Origin: JAKAVN01 sp963796565
GTDB lineage: Bacteria; Desulfobacterota; Binatia; Binatales; Binataceae
DNA: 64,000 nucleotides
Direction: 5' to 3'
Assembly: GCA_963796565.1 (NCBI GenBank)
Contig: CAWCMA010000003.1
Span: 310,001 to 374,000, forward strand
Shown one piece after another: positions 44,974 to 52,174 of this stretch. The notes under the pieces are model-generated. The model did no database searches, had not been told where the DNA came from, and saw only the letters and a program-made list of their open reading frames with translations. Within the stretch, counting starts at the first letter, position 1. Each line of letters starts with the position of its first letter. A program made the translations under genes and the position numbers.

Positions 44974-46983
44974 ATGCCGCTCATAGGTCAACTCGCTCTG
45001 GCGCTCGCCCTTTTGGTCGCGATCTATTCGATCGGCGCCAATCTCCTCGGTATCCGTCGTAACTCGCCCGACCTGCTGCTGAGCGCCCGTCATGCGCTGT
45101 GGGCGATGTGCGCGATGGTGACGGTGGCGGTCGCCGCGCTATGGACGGGCCTGCTCACCAACGATTTCTCGCTGGAGTACGTAGCCTCGTACTCCAGCGT
45201 TACACTTCCGATCCAGTACAAGTTCGCGGCCCTATGGGGCGGGCAGCAGGGCTCGCTGCTGTTCTGGACCTGGCTGCTTTCGATTTTCACCTCGATCGCG
45301 ATTTTCCAGAACCGCCGGCGCAATCCCGAGATCACTCCCTGGGCCCTTATCGTGCTGGCTGGAGTCGCGATCTTTTTTCTCGGGATGCTGAATTTCGTCA
45401 CCCGCCCGTTCGATTTGTTGGCGGCCGTGCCGCCTGACGGCTCCGACCTGAACCCGCTGCTGCAGAACTACTGGATGGCGATCCATCCGCCATCGCTCTA
45501 TACCGGCTACGTCAGCGCCGCGGTGCCGTTCGCGTTCGCCTGCGGCGCACTGATCACGCGCAAGCTCGACGACGGCTGGATTCGCACCACGCGGCGCTGG
45601 GCGATCTTCTCGTGGTTCTTTCTTACGCTCGGCAACCTGTTCGGCGCGCGCTGGGCCTACGAGGTCCTGGGCTGGGGCGGTTACTGGGCGTGGGATCCGG
45701 TCGAGAACGCGGCCTTCATGCCGTGGCTGGTGATGACGGCCTATCTGCATTCGGTGATGATCCAGGAACGCAAGGACATGCTGAAGGTATGGAACCTCGC
45801 GCTCATCGGGATGGCCTTCATGCTCACGCTGTTCGGCACTTTTCTGACTCGCAGCGGCGTGATTTCCTCGGTCCATTCGTTTACGCAATCGGGCCTTGGG
45901 CCATACTTCCTGACGTTTCTGATCGTCGTCGTCGTCGGTTACACGGCGCTGCTGGTGAGCCGCGTCAAAGACCTCAAAAGCCCCGCCGAGTTCGAATCCT
46001 ATCTCTCGCGCGAGGCCGCGTTTCTGTTCAACAACCTGATGCTGGTCGGAATCGCGTTCGCGGTCTTCTGGGGCACGGTCTTTCCGGTTATTTCGGAGGC
46101 GGTGCGCGGGGTCAAGATCACCGTTGGGCCGCCCTTCTTCAATAAGGTCAACGGGCCGCTCGCGCTCGGCCTGATTTTCCTGATGGGCGTGGGACCGCTG
46201 ATTGCCTGGCGGCGCACCTCGCCGCAGACCCTGCTGCGGACTTTCCTGGCGCCGCTGACGATGGGCGTGGGCGCGGGCGTGGTGGTTTTCGCGATGGGCT
46301 TGCGGCAATGGTACGTGCTGACCGCGCTTTCGCTGGCGGCCTTCGCGCTCGGCACGGTGTTGGTCGAGTTCCGCCGCGGCGTAAGTGCGCGGCGCCATCT
46401 GGTGCATGAAACCCCGGCGCGCGCGCTGGTCAATCTGGTAGGCAAGAACAATCGCCGCTACGGCGGCTATATCATCCACCTCGGCGTGGTTTTCGCCTTT
46501 ATCGGAATCGTCGCCTCGTCGTTCTTCAGGACCGAGGTCAAGCGCAGCGTGCGCAAGGGCCAGAGCTTCAGTATCGGCGCGTACGACATAACCTACCTCG
46601 GACTGAAGGGCGTCGAGACCGCGCATCTCGAAGACTTGAGCGCACGCCTGGCCATATACAGCGGCGGGCGTGAGATCGCCACGATGGCGCCCGCCAAGCT
46701 CTTCTACAAACGTCCGCAACAGCCTGCCACGCGCGTCGCGATTCGCTCCACGCCTCTCGCCGACCTCTACATCGTGCTGGCGGGTGTCGACGACCAGAGC
46801 GGACTTGCCACCTTCGAGGTTTTTCTCACGCCGCTGGTTTTCTGGCTGTGGGCGGGCGGCCTGATGATGGCGATCGGCACCGTGGTCGTGATGTGGCCCA
46901 ACGTGCGCGAGCGCGCCGCGCTGGCCGTGGCGCTCGGCCGCGATGAAGCACTCGACGCCGAGCCCGTGCCCGGAGGCGATTGA
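44974..46983 (+). CDS. ccmF: Cytochrome c heme lyase subunit CcmF
   Basis: Polytopic membrane heme-handling protein of 669 residues. The WWD domain is WGGYWAWDPVENAAFMPWL, with flanking histidines (AIHPPSLYTGY and SVHSFTQSGLG). Many membrane helices, with a periplasmic C-terminal domain before a last helix. Receives heme from CcmE and joins it to apocytochrome with CcmH. Confidence 0.96.
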   Translation: MPLIGQLALALALLVAIYSIGANLLGIRRNSPDLLLSARHALWAMCAMVTVAVAALWTGLLTNDFSLEYVASYSSVTLPIQYKFAALWGGQQGSLLFWTWLLSIFTSIAIFQNRRRNPEITPWALIVLAGVAIFFLGMLNFVTRPFDLLAAVPPDGSDLNPLLQNYWMAIHPPSLYTGYVSAAVPFAFACGALITRKLDDGWIRTTRRWAIFSWFFLTLGNLFGARWAYEVLGWGGYWAWDPVENAAFMPWLVMTAYLHSVMIQERKDMLKVWNLALIGMAFMLTLFGTFLTRSGVISSVHSFTQSGLGPYFLTFLIVVVVGYTALLVSRVKDLKSPAEFESYLSREAAFLFNNLMLVGIAFAVFWGTVFPVISEAVRGVKITVGPPFFNKVNGPLALGLIFLMGVGPLIAWRRTSPQTLLRTFLAPLTMGVGAGVVVFAMGLRQWYVLTALSLAAFALGTVLVEFRRGVSARRHLVHETPARALVNLVGKNNRRYGGYIIHLGVVFAFIGIVASSFFRTEVKRSVRKGQSFSIGAYDITYLGLKGVETAHLEDLSARLAIYSGGREIATMAPAKLFYKRPQQPATRVAIRSTPLADLYIVLAGVDDQSGLATFEVFLTPLVFWLWAGGLMMAIGTVVVMWPNVRERAALAVALGRDEALDAEPVPGGD

Positions 46984-46987
46984 GCCG

Positions 46988-47563
46988 GTGAACATCGCAA
47001 GGAAATTTGCCAACGCGACGCTGCTCACGGCGCTCGCCGCGCTGGCGGCGACGATGGTGATGGCCATGGCGCTGATGGTGCAGACGCGTTCGGCGCGCGC
47101 GGCCGCTCCCAGCGGACAGGAGATCGCGGAGGGCCTGACCTGCCAGTGCGGATGCGGCCTGACGGTCGCCAACTGCAACCATCCCAATTGCAGCTTCTCG
47201 GTGCCGATGCGTGAGCATATCGACACGATGCTCGCGCACGGGATGAGCCGCGCCGCGATCATCGGCTACTTCCGCAAGCAGTATGGCGAGAAAATTCTCT
47301 CCGCGCCGACCACGCAGGGTTTCAATCTGCTCGCCTGGACGATGCCGTTCGTGGCGCTGATAGTAGGTGGCGGCCTGGTGGTCCTGATGATGGGGCGCTG
47401 GCGCGGCGGACCCTCCTCGGCCCCGCAATCGCCGAACGATTCAGGCTCGGGCAGCTCGGACAAATCCGGCGATTCCGACAACTCTGGCAATTCGAATAAG
47501 TCCGAAAAATTCGATCCCGCGCTGCGCGAGCGCCTGGAACGCGAACTGCGGGAGCGCCGCTGA
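46988..47563 (+). CDS. ccmH: CcmH-type thiol oxidoreductase, Cys-rich variant
   Basis: Apocytochrome-reducing subunit of the heme lyase, 191 residues from GTG 46988 (GGAGG twelve bases upstream). N-terminal membrane segment, then GLTCQCGCGLTVANCNHPNC in place of the canonical L-R-C-x2-C, with five cysteines in 17 residues; then HGMSRAAIIGYFRKQYGEKILSAP, the CcmH three-helix signature. A second hydrophobic segment (MPFVALIVGGGLVVLMMG) and a Ser/Asp/Asn/Lys-rich tail with a final charged helix follow. Confidence 0.9.
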   Translation: MNIARKFANATLLTALAALAATMVMAMALMVQTRSARAAAPSGQEIAEGLTCQCGCGLTVANCNHPNCSFSVPMREHIDTMLAHGMSRAAIIGYFRKQYGEKILSAPTTQGFNLLAWTMPFVALIVGGGLVVLMMGRWRGGPSSAPQSPNDSGSGSSDKSGDSDNSGNSNKSEKFDPALRERLERELRERR

Positions 47564-47566
47564 GCC

Positions 47567-48046
47567 GTGCTCTATCTCGCCGCCGTGCTGATCGTCGCGA
47601 GCGTCGCGCTGTTCGTCGCGGCGCCGCTGGGCGGCGGCCTGCTGGCGACCCGGCGCGCCGGACGCGACGCGGCCGAGGCCGAGCGGCTCGAACATGAGCG
47701 GGGGCTCGCGATGCAGGGGCTGCGCGAGCTGGAGTTCGATCGCGAGATGGGCAAGCTATCCGAAGCCGACTACGCGGCGCTGCGCGAGGGCCTGATGGCG
47801 CGCGCGCTCGGCGCGAGCGCCGCGCTGGAGCGCCTGCATGCGGCAATCGCGCCCGCACCGGAAACGGCCGCGGCGCGTCCGCGGCTGGTCAAATCCGCGG
47901 CGGTGGCCGCGACGGCGCCGGCTGCGGCCTCGCGCGTCCACTTTTGCCCGCAATGCGGCGGCGAAGTTGCTGCGGGAAAGTTCTGCAGCGAATGCGGCGC
48001 GCCGCTTTCCGTATCGGCGCGCGCCGCGGCGCGGGCCGATCGATGA
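47567..48046 (+). CDS. CcmI-like membrane protein with C-terminal zinc ribbon
   Basis: 159 residues. An N-terminal helix (VLIVASVALFVAAPLG), a cytoplasmic helical segment ALRELEFDREMGKLSEADYAAL-like typical of the CcmI/CycH N-terminal part, and a C-terminal double-CxxC zinc ribbon (FCPQCGGEV and FCSECGAPL). The TPR part of CcmI is missing. GTG start at 47567, four bases after ccmH. Its stop overlaps the ccmA start by four bases (ATGA). Probably an assembly factor; the zinc-ribbon role is unknown. Confidence 0.75.
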   Translation: MLYLAAVLIVASVALFVAAPLGGGLLATRRAGRDAAEAERLEHERGLAMQGLRELEFDREMGKLSEADYAALREGLMARALGASAALERLHAAIAPAPETAAARPRLVKSAAVAATAPAAASRVHFCPQCGGEVAAGKFCSECGAPLSVSARAAARADR

Positions 48047-48747
48047 CGGCGGCGCTGATCGAAGCACGCGCGCTGGGCAAAAGTTTCGGTCCGACGCCGA
48101 TCCTGCGCGACGTGAGCCTCACCGTCGAAGCGGGTCACGGCGCGGCCGTAATCGGCGCCAACGGCGCGGGGAAATCGACCCTCATCCGGCTGCTCGCCGG
48201 CCTCTCGGCGCCAAGCCTCGGCGTCGCGATGCTGTTTGGAGAGCCGGCGCGCTCGCTTAAGCCCGAGCTTCGTCGCCGCGTCGGCCTGCTGAGCCATCAG
48301 AGCTTTGTCTATCCCAACCTGACCGCGCGCGAGAACCTTGAATTCTACGCGACGCTCTATGGCGTCGAGGGCGCACCAGCGGCGGCCGTCGAATGGCTGG
48401 AGCGGGTCGCGCTTGGCGCGGCCGCCGATGCGCGGGTGCGCGGGTTTTCACGCGGGATGGAGCAGCGGCTCGCGCTCGCGCGCGCGATGATCGCGCGGCC
48501 CGACGTGCTGATGCTCGACGAGCCGTTCGCCGCGCTCGACGCCGACGGCGCGGCGCTCGCCGCCGCCCTGGTGCGCGAAGCGATGGACCGCGGATGCGCG
48601 GTGCTGGCGAGCGCGCATTCGGCAAGTGCGCTGGAGGACTTGGGCTTCGCGGTCTTGACGCTGAGTCGCGGGAGGCTGCTTCGCGCGGAGGCCGCGGCCG
48701 TGCGACAGAGCGCGGCGCGTCCGCCGCTGACGCGGCAAGTTTCGTGA
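48043..48747 (+). CDS. ccmA: Heme exporter ATP-binding protein CcmA
   Basis: ABC ATPase of 234 residues: Walker A GANGAGKST, Q-loop SHQSFVYPNLT, signature FSRGMEQRLALARA (variant of LSGGQ), Walker B VLMLDEPFAALD. It drives release of holo-CcmE from CcmC. ATG overlaps the previous stop (ATGA). Confidence 0.94.
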   Translation: MTAALIEARALGKSFGPTPILRDVSLTVEAGHGAAVIGANGAGKSTLIRLLAGLSAPSLGVAMLFGEPARSLKPELRRRVGLLSHQSFVYPNLTARENLEFYATLYGVEGAPAAAVEWLERVALGAAADARVRGFSRGMEQRLALARAMIARPDVLMLDEPFAALDADGAALAAALVREAMDRGCAVLASAHSASALEDLGFAVLTLSRGRLLRAEAAAVRQSAARPPLTRQVS

Positions 48748-48753
48748 GAGCTT

Positions 48754-48814
48754 TGAGATTCGCGAGGTCATTTTGAGATTCGCGAAGGTCACGGTGAGAT
48801 TCGCGAGGTCGTGG
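48754..48814 (+). repeat. Triplicated 20-21 bp module between ccmA and ccmB
   Basis: Three consecutive copies beginning TGAGATTCGCGAGGTC, with four or five variable bases each; the middle copy has one extra A. Each has an SD-like (G)AGG or AAGG and ends just before a TTG, GTG or GTG followed by AG. The last copy carries the ribosome-binding site and start of ccmB. Confidence 0.9.
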
Positions 48815-49488
48815 TGAGTTCCTTCACTGCCGTTCTGCGCAAGGACCTGCTGCTCGAAGTGCGCGGTGGGCAGAGCACGGTCGCGCTCGGCGCGCTCTCG
48901 CTGCTGGTGCTGGTGGTGCTGGTGTTCGCCTTCAATCCCGGTGGTGGCGAGCAAGGCGCCGAGGCCGCGGCCGGTTCGTTGTGGGTCGCGCTGGTGTTCT
49001 CCGGGATGCTGGGGGCGACGCGCGCGGTCAGCGCCGAGAGCGAAAATGGCTGTCTGCGGGCGCTGATGATTAGTCCGCTCGATCGCGCCGCGCTCTATGC
49101 GGCGAAGCTTGCCGCGGCATTCATCTTCATGGCGGTGGCGGAAGCCGCCTCAATCATTCTGATGGTGCTGTTCTTCAATCTGGAGTTCGACGCCCGCGTG
49201 ATGCGCCTGGTGCCCGCGGTGCTGCTCGGCGCGCTCGGCTTTGCCGCGCTGGCGACGCTGCTGGCGGCCATTTCCTCGCGCCTGCGCGGGGGCGATCTGG
49301 TGCTGCCGCTGCTGGCGGTGCCGATGTTCGCGCCGGCGCTTATCGCCGGGGTCAAGGCGAGTGCGTCGGCGCTCGGCGGCGCGCCGTTGGGCGAGTTTGC
49401 AGTGTGGCTCAAAGTGCTGGTCGCGTTCGACGTCATGTTCGTCGCCGCCGGCTACCTGCTGTTCGAATATGTCGCGGGAGAGGAGTGA
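48811..49488 (+). CDS. ccmB: Heme exporter permease CcmB
   Basis: Six-helix permease partner of CcmA, 225 residues. SFTAVLRKDLLLEVRGGQ at the N-terminus, SAESENGCLRALMISPLDRAAL and FNLEFDARVMRLVPAVLLG are family signatures. Adjacent GTG codons at 48811 and 48814 are both possible starts; GAGG lies four to seven bases before. A triplicated module covers the start region. Confidence 0.94.
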   Translation: MVSSFTAVLRKDLLLEVRGGQSTVALGALSLLVLVVLVFAFNPGGGEQGAEAAAGSLWVALVFSGMLGATRAVSAESENGCLRALMISPLDRAALYAAKLAAAFIFMAVAEAASIILMVLFFNLEFDARVMRLVPAVLLGALGFAALATLLAAISSRLRGGDLVLPLLAVPMFAPALIAGVKASASALGGAPLGEFAVWLKVLVAFDVMFVAAGYLLFEYVAGEE

Positions 49489-49527
49489 GACCGCCGTCAT
49501 CGTGATCATGCTCGAGACATTTTCATC

Positions 49528-50238
49528 ATGAATGGCCGCGGAGTCAGGCTGGGACTCGGTCTCGTCACCGCAGCGCTGATGCTCGCGGCGCTCTACATGG
49601 TATTCGTCTACGTTCCGACGGAGGCCGACCAGGGAATCGTGCAGCGCATTTTCTACTTCCACGTGCCCTGCGCGTGGGTCGCCTTCGCTTCCTTCGCGCT
49701 GGTGGCGATTGCGGGGATCTTTTACCTGTGGCTCGGTCAGCAGGTGTGGGACGATCTTGGCTATGCCGCGGCCGAGACCGGGATGGTCTTCTGCACGCTG
49801 GTGCTGGTGACGGGATCCATTTGGGCCAAGCCAATTTGGGGCGCATGGTGGACCTGGGACTCGCGCCTGACGACCACGCTAATCCTGTGGCTGCTGTATG
49901 GCGGGTACCTGATGCTGCGTGCGATGGCGGGTGATTCCGAGCAGGGCGCGCGCTTCGGCGCGGTGGTGGGAATCGTCGCCGCTATCGACGTGCCGATCGT
50001 GATCGTCTCGGTGCGGCTGTGGCGCACGATTCATCCAGCGGTGCTGGTTACCCGCCAGGGCGGCCATGGGCTCCAAGACCCGCGGATGGTCGCGACGCTG
50101 CTGGTCTCGCTCGCCGCGTTTACCGCACTCTTCATCTGGATTCTGTGCCTGCGTTTCGTCACCCTGCGAATGCATACGCGGCTCGGCGCGCTCGCGCGTT
50201 CGCTGGCGTTGGCCGAGGCCGCCGCGCAAGATTCATGA
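49528..50238 (+). CDS. ccmC: Heme transfer protein CcmC
   Basis: 236-residue membrane protein loading heme onto CcmE. WWD domain WGAWWTWDSRLTTTLILWL with flanking conserved histidines (FYFHVPCAWVAF and RTIHPAVL). The stop codon is inside the first copy of a 21-bp tandem duplication. Confidence 0.95.
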   Translation: MNGRGVRLGLGLVTAALMLAALYMVFVYVPTEADQGIVQRIFYFHVPCAWVAFASFALVAIAGIFYLWLGQQVWDDLGYAAAETGMVFCTLVLVTGSIWAKPIWGAWWTWDSRLTTTLILWLLYGGYLMLRAMAGDSEQGARFGAVVGIVAAIDVPIVIVSVRLWRTIHPAVLVTRQGGHGLQDPRMVATLLVSLAAFTALFIWILCLRFVTLRMHTRLGALARSLALAEAAAQDS

Positions 50239-50269
50239 CGCTGATGCCAAGATTCATGACGCTGAGGCG
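50228..50269 (+). repeat. 21-bp tandem duplication at the ccmC stop
   Basis: AAGATTCATGACGCTGATGCC then AAGATTCATGACGCTGAGGCG. Both copies hold TCATGA, the ccmC end. Confidence 0.9.
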
Positions 50270-50273
50270 CGGA

Positions 50274-50308
50274 TAAGAGTTCGCCGGAGGGTAAGAGTTC
50301 GCCGATGG
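50274..50308 (+). repeat. 18-bp tandem duplication at the ccmD start
   Basis: TAAGAGTTCGCCGGAGGG then TAAGAGTTCGCCGATGG. The GGAGGG of copy one serves as Shine-Dalgarno for the ATG in copy two. Confidence 0.9.
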
Positions 50309-50493
50309 ACAACCTGAGCTACCTGTTCGCCGCCTACACGATAATCTTCGCGGTGATCTTCGCTTACGTCATGTTCATCTGGCGCCGCCAGGTGGCGCTG
50401 GAGGCCGAGCTGCGCGCGATGGAAGCGCGGATGAGGGCGCTCGATGAAGCTGCCGGCGCCGCCAAAGCCGCCGCGTCCCGCGCCGGTTCCTGA
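50305..50493 (+). CDS. ccmD: CcmD-like small heme exporter protein
   Basis: 62 residues: one membrane helix (YLFAAYTIIFAVIFAYVMFIW) followed by a charged helix (RRQVALEAELRAMEARMRAL). CcmD holds CcmC and CcmE in the release complex. Identification rests on size, topology and position at the end of the ccm cluster. Confidence 0.8.
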   Translation: MDNLSYLFAAYTIIFAVIFAYVMFIWRRQVALEAELRAMEARMRALDEAAGAAKAAASRAGS

Positions 50494-50549
50494 TAGCCTG
50501 CGAAGCGATGCGCGCGGCTTGCCGAGGCGAACAATCGTGCGCATCTTTG

Positions 50550-50572
50550 GATATATTGTCCGATATATTGTC
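50550..50572 (+). repeat. 12-bp tandem duplication upstream of dnaJ
   Basis: GATATATTGTCC followed by GATATATTGTC. Each copy contains TATATT, which could serve as a -10. Confidence 0.7.
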
Positions 50573-50620
50573 GGGGAAACGCTCGATGAGGTTGTGTCAG
50601 TGGGAGTGATCGACGCCTAG

Positions 50621-51745
50621 ATGGAATTTCGTGACTACTACAAGACGCTGGGCGTCGAACGCGGCGCTTCGCAGGCCGAAATCAAATCGGCCTACCGCAA
50701 GCTCGCCCGCAAGCATCATCCCGACGTCAACCCCAACAACAAGGACGCCGAAACCCGCTTCAAGCTGATCAATGAGGCCTACCAGGTCCTCAGCGATCCG
50801 GCCAAGCGCAAGAAGTACGACGAGCTTGGCGCGGACTGGGAGCGCGGGACCACTGAAGAAGAGATGAGGCGCCGCTACGGCTGGAGAGGCGCGGCGCCCG
50901 GCGGCGGCGGCGGTTACGGACCGGGCGAGGCCGGCGGTGGCGGCGGCGGCTTCAGCGATTTTTTTGAGCAATTCTTCGGCGGCCTGGGCGGCGGATTTTC
51001 AGGCCGCGGCGGGGGTGGCCAAGCCCCGCGCGGCTTCGGCGGTTACACCGTCACTGAAGAGCCGCCCCGCGGACGCGATATCGACGCCGCGGTCGAGGTC
51101 CCGCTGCGCGACGCGGTGCGCGGCGCCAAAATGCGAATCGCGCTCAATGCCGAAGACGGCTGCACCAACTGCGGTGGTACCGGCGTGGTCGCGCGCGAAG
51201 AGCGCCGCGGCAAAATGCGCGTCGTCCGCGCGGCCGAACCCTGTCCGGTATGTCACGGCCGTGGAACGATCCCGGCCCATCGCTCGCTCGAGGTGACCAT
51301 TCCGCCCGGCGTGGTCGATGGCACCCGGATGCGTCTCAAGGGGCAGGGCGGCAAAGGCCCGCGCCCGGAATTCAACGGCGACCTCTTTCTCACCGTCCGC
51401 CTGAGGCCCGATCGCGTCTTCAGCGTCAGCGGGCGCGATCTGCGATGCGACCTGCCGGTATGGGACTACGAGGCGGCGCTGGGCGCGGAGATAACCGTGC
51501 CGACGATCGACGGACGGGTATCATTGAAAATTCCGTCCGACAGCCAGACCGGGCGAGTGATGCGTCTGCGCGGGCGCGGGCTGCCCGGGCGTGGCAAGGA
51601 GGCGGCGGGGGATCTTCTTTACGAACTCAAAGTGCTGGCTCCGATCGATATGACCGATGACGAGCGCAAGCTGATGCGGGAATTTGCCGAGCGGCGCCAC
51701 CAGCGTGCGGTGCCCGACCCGCGCGCCGATCTGATGCGCGAGTAG
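50621..51745 (+). CDS. dnaJ: DnaJ-type Hsp40 co-chaperone with a half zinc finger
   Basis: 374 residues. J domain with the HPD tripeptide (H33-P34-D35), a very glycine-rich G/F region (about 91-140), then peptide-binding domains (IPPGVVDGTRMRLKGQGG and IPSDSQTGRVMRLRGRGLPG). The zinc region holds only two C-x2-C pairs (C181/C184 and C208/C211) instead of four, enough for one zinc. It stimulates DnaK ATPase and holds substrates. It lies four bases before a MerR/HspR-like gene and resembles the DnaJ-HspR or CbpA-CbpM arrangement. Confidence 0.9.
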   Translation: MEFRDYYKTLGVERGASQAEIKSAYRKLARKHHPDVNPNNKDAETRFKLINEAYQVLSDPAKRKKYDELGADWERGTTEEEMRRRYGWRGAAPGGGGGYGPGEAGGGGGGFSDFFEQFFGGLGGGFSGRGGGGQAPRGFGGYTVTEEPPRGRDIDAAVEVPLRDAVRGAKMRIALNAEDGCTNCGGTGVVAREERRGKMRVVRAAEPCPVCHGRGTIPAHRSLEVTIPPGVVDGTRMRLKGQGGKGPRPEFNGDLFLTVRLRPDRVFSVSGRDLRCDLPVWDYEAALGAEITVPTIDGRVSLKIPSDSQTGRVMRLRGRGLPGRGKEAAGDLLYELKVLAPIDMTDDERKLMREFAERRHQRAVPDPRADLMRE

Positions 51746-51749
51746 TTCT

Positions 51750-52061
51750 ATGAAGCGGCGAGCCAAGACTGTGCAGCCACACGGACCCGGCAGGCGCCGG
51801 GTTTCCGGCGCGCCGGCCCTGGTCAGCCGCGACGCGTTCTGTGTGCTGAGCGGGGTGAGCGAGCGCGAGCTGGCGATGTGGGAGGACGAAGCGCTGCTTG
51901 CTCCCGCTCGCGTGGTCGTGCGCGACGGACGCAGCGAGCCGCTCTACGCCTCCGAGACGCTGCGGCGCGCCCGGCTAATCCGCACGCTCGCCGACGAGCT
52001 CGAGGTGAACCTCCCGGGCATCGACATAATCCTCAACCTGCTCGACCAGATGCATCGCTGA
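51750..52061 (+). CDS. MerR-family HspR/CbpM-like regulator
   Basis: 103-residue winged-helix MerR-type DNA-binding protein. VLSGVSERELAMWEDEALLAP is the helix-turn-helix plus wing, and LYASETLRRARLIRTLADE and NLPGIDIILNLL match the HspR pattern (NLAGI-x-x-I). Four bases downstream of dnaJ. Either a heat-shock repressor or a CbpM-like modulator of the J protein. No HAIR-type inverted repeat was seen upstream of dnaJ. Confidence 0.8.
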   Translation: MKRRAKTVQPHGPGRRRVSGAPALVSRDAFCVLSGVSERELAMWEDEALLAPARVVVRDGRSEPLYASETLRRARLIRTLADELEVNLPGIDIILNLLDQMHR

Positions 52062-52130
52062 TCGCGTTTGTCTTTGTTTCTCGGCGTAGCGCGCCGATTG
52101 CGGCGTAGGGGATAGCCGTCGTATTCTAAG

Positions 52131-52163
52131 CGCTCCGCTTTGGCTCTTTACGCTCCGCTTTGG
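52131..52163 (+). repeat. Direct repeat at the start region of tilS
   Basis: CGCTCCGCTTTGG at 52131-52143 and again at 52151-52163, a 20-base period. Confidence 0.75.
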
Positions 52164-52174
52164 GCCGGGATCCG

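Noticed and set aside
45990..46000. tRNA T-loop-like GTTCGAATCC
   Set aside because: It lies inside ccmF coding sequence (FESYL); no acceptor stem or anticodon arm around it.
45232..47262. 676-codon open frame antisense to ccmF/ccmH
   Set aside because: Low-complexity charged translation with no motif; the sense strand encodes clear CcmF and CcmH.
48754..48814. CRISPR-like repeat array
   Set aside because: Copies are directly adjacent with no unique spacers and no cas genes nearby; a tandem duplication.
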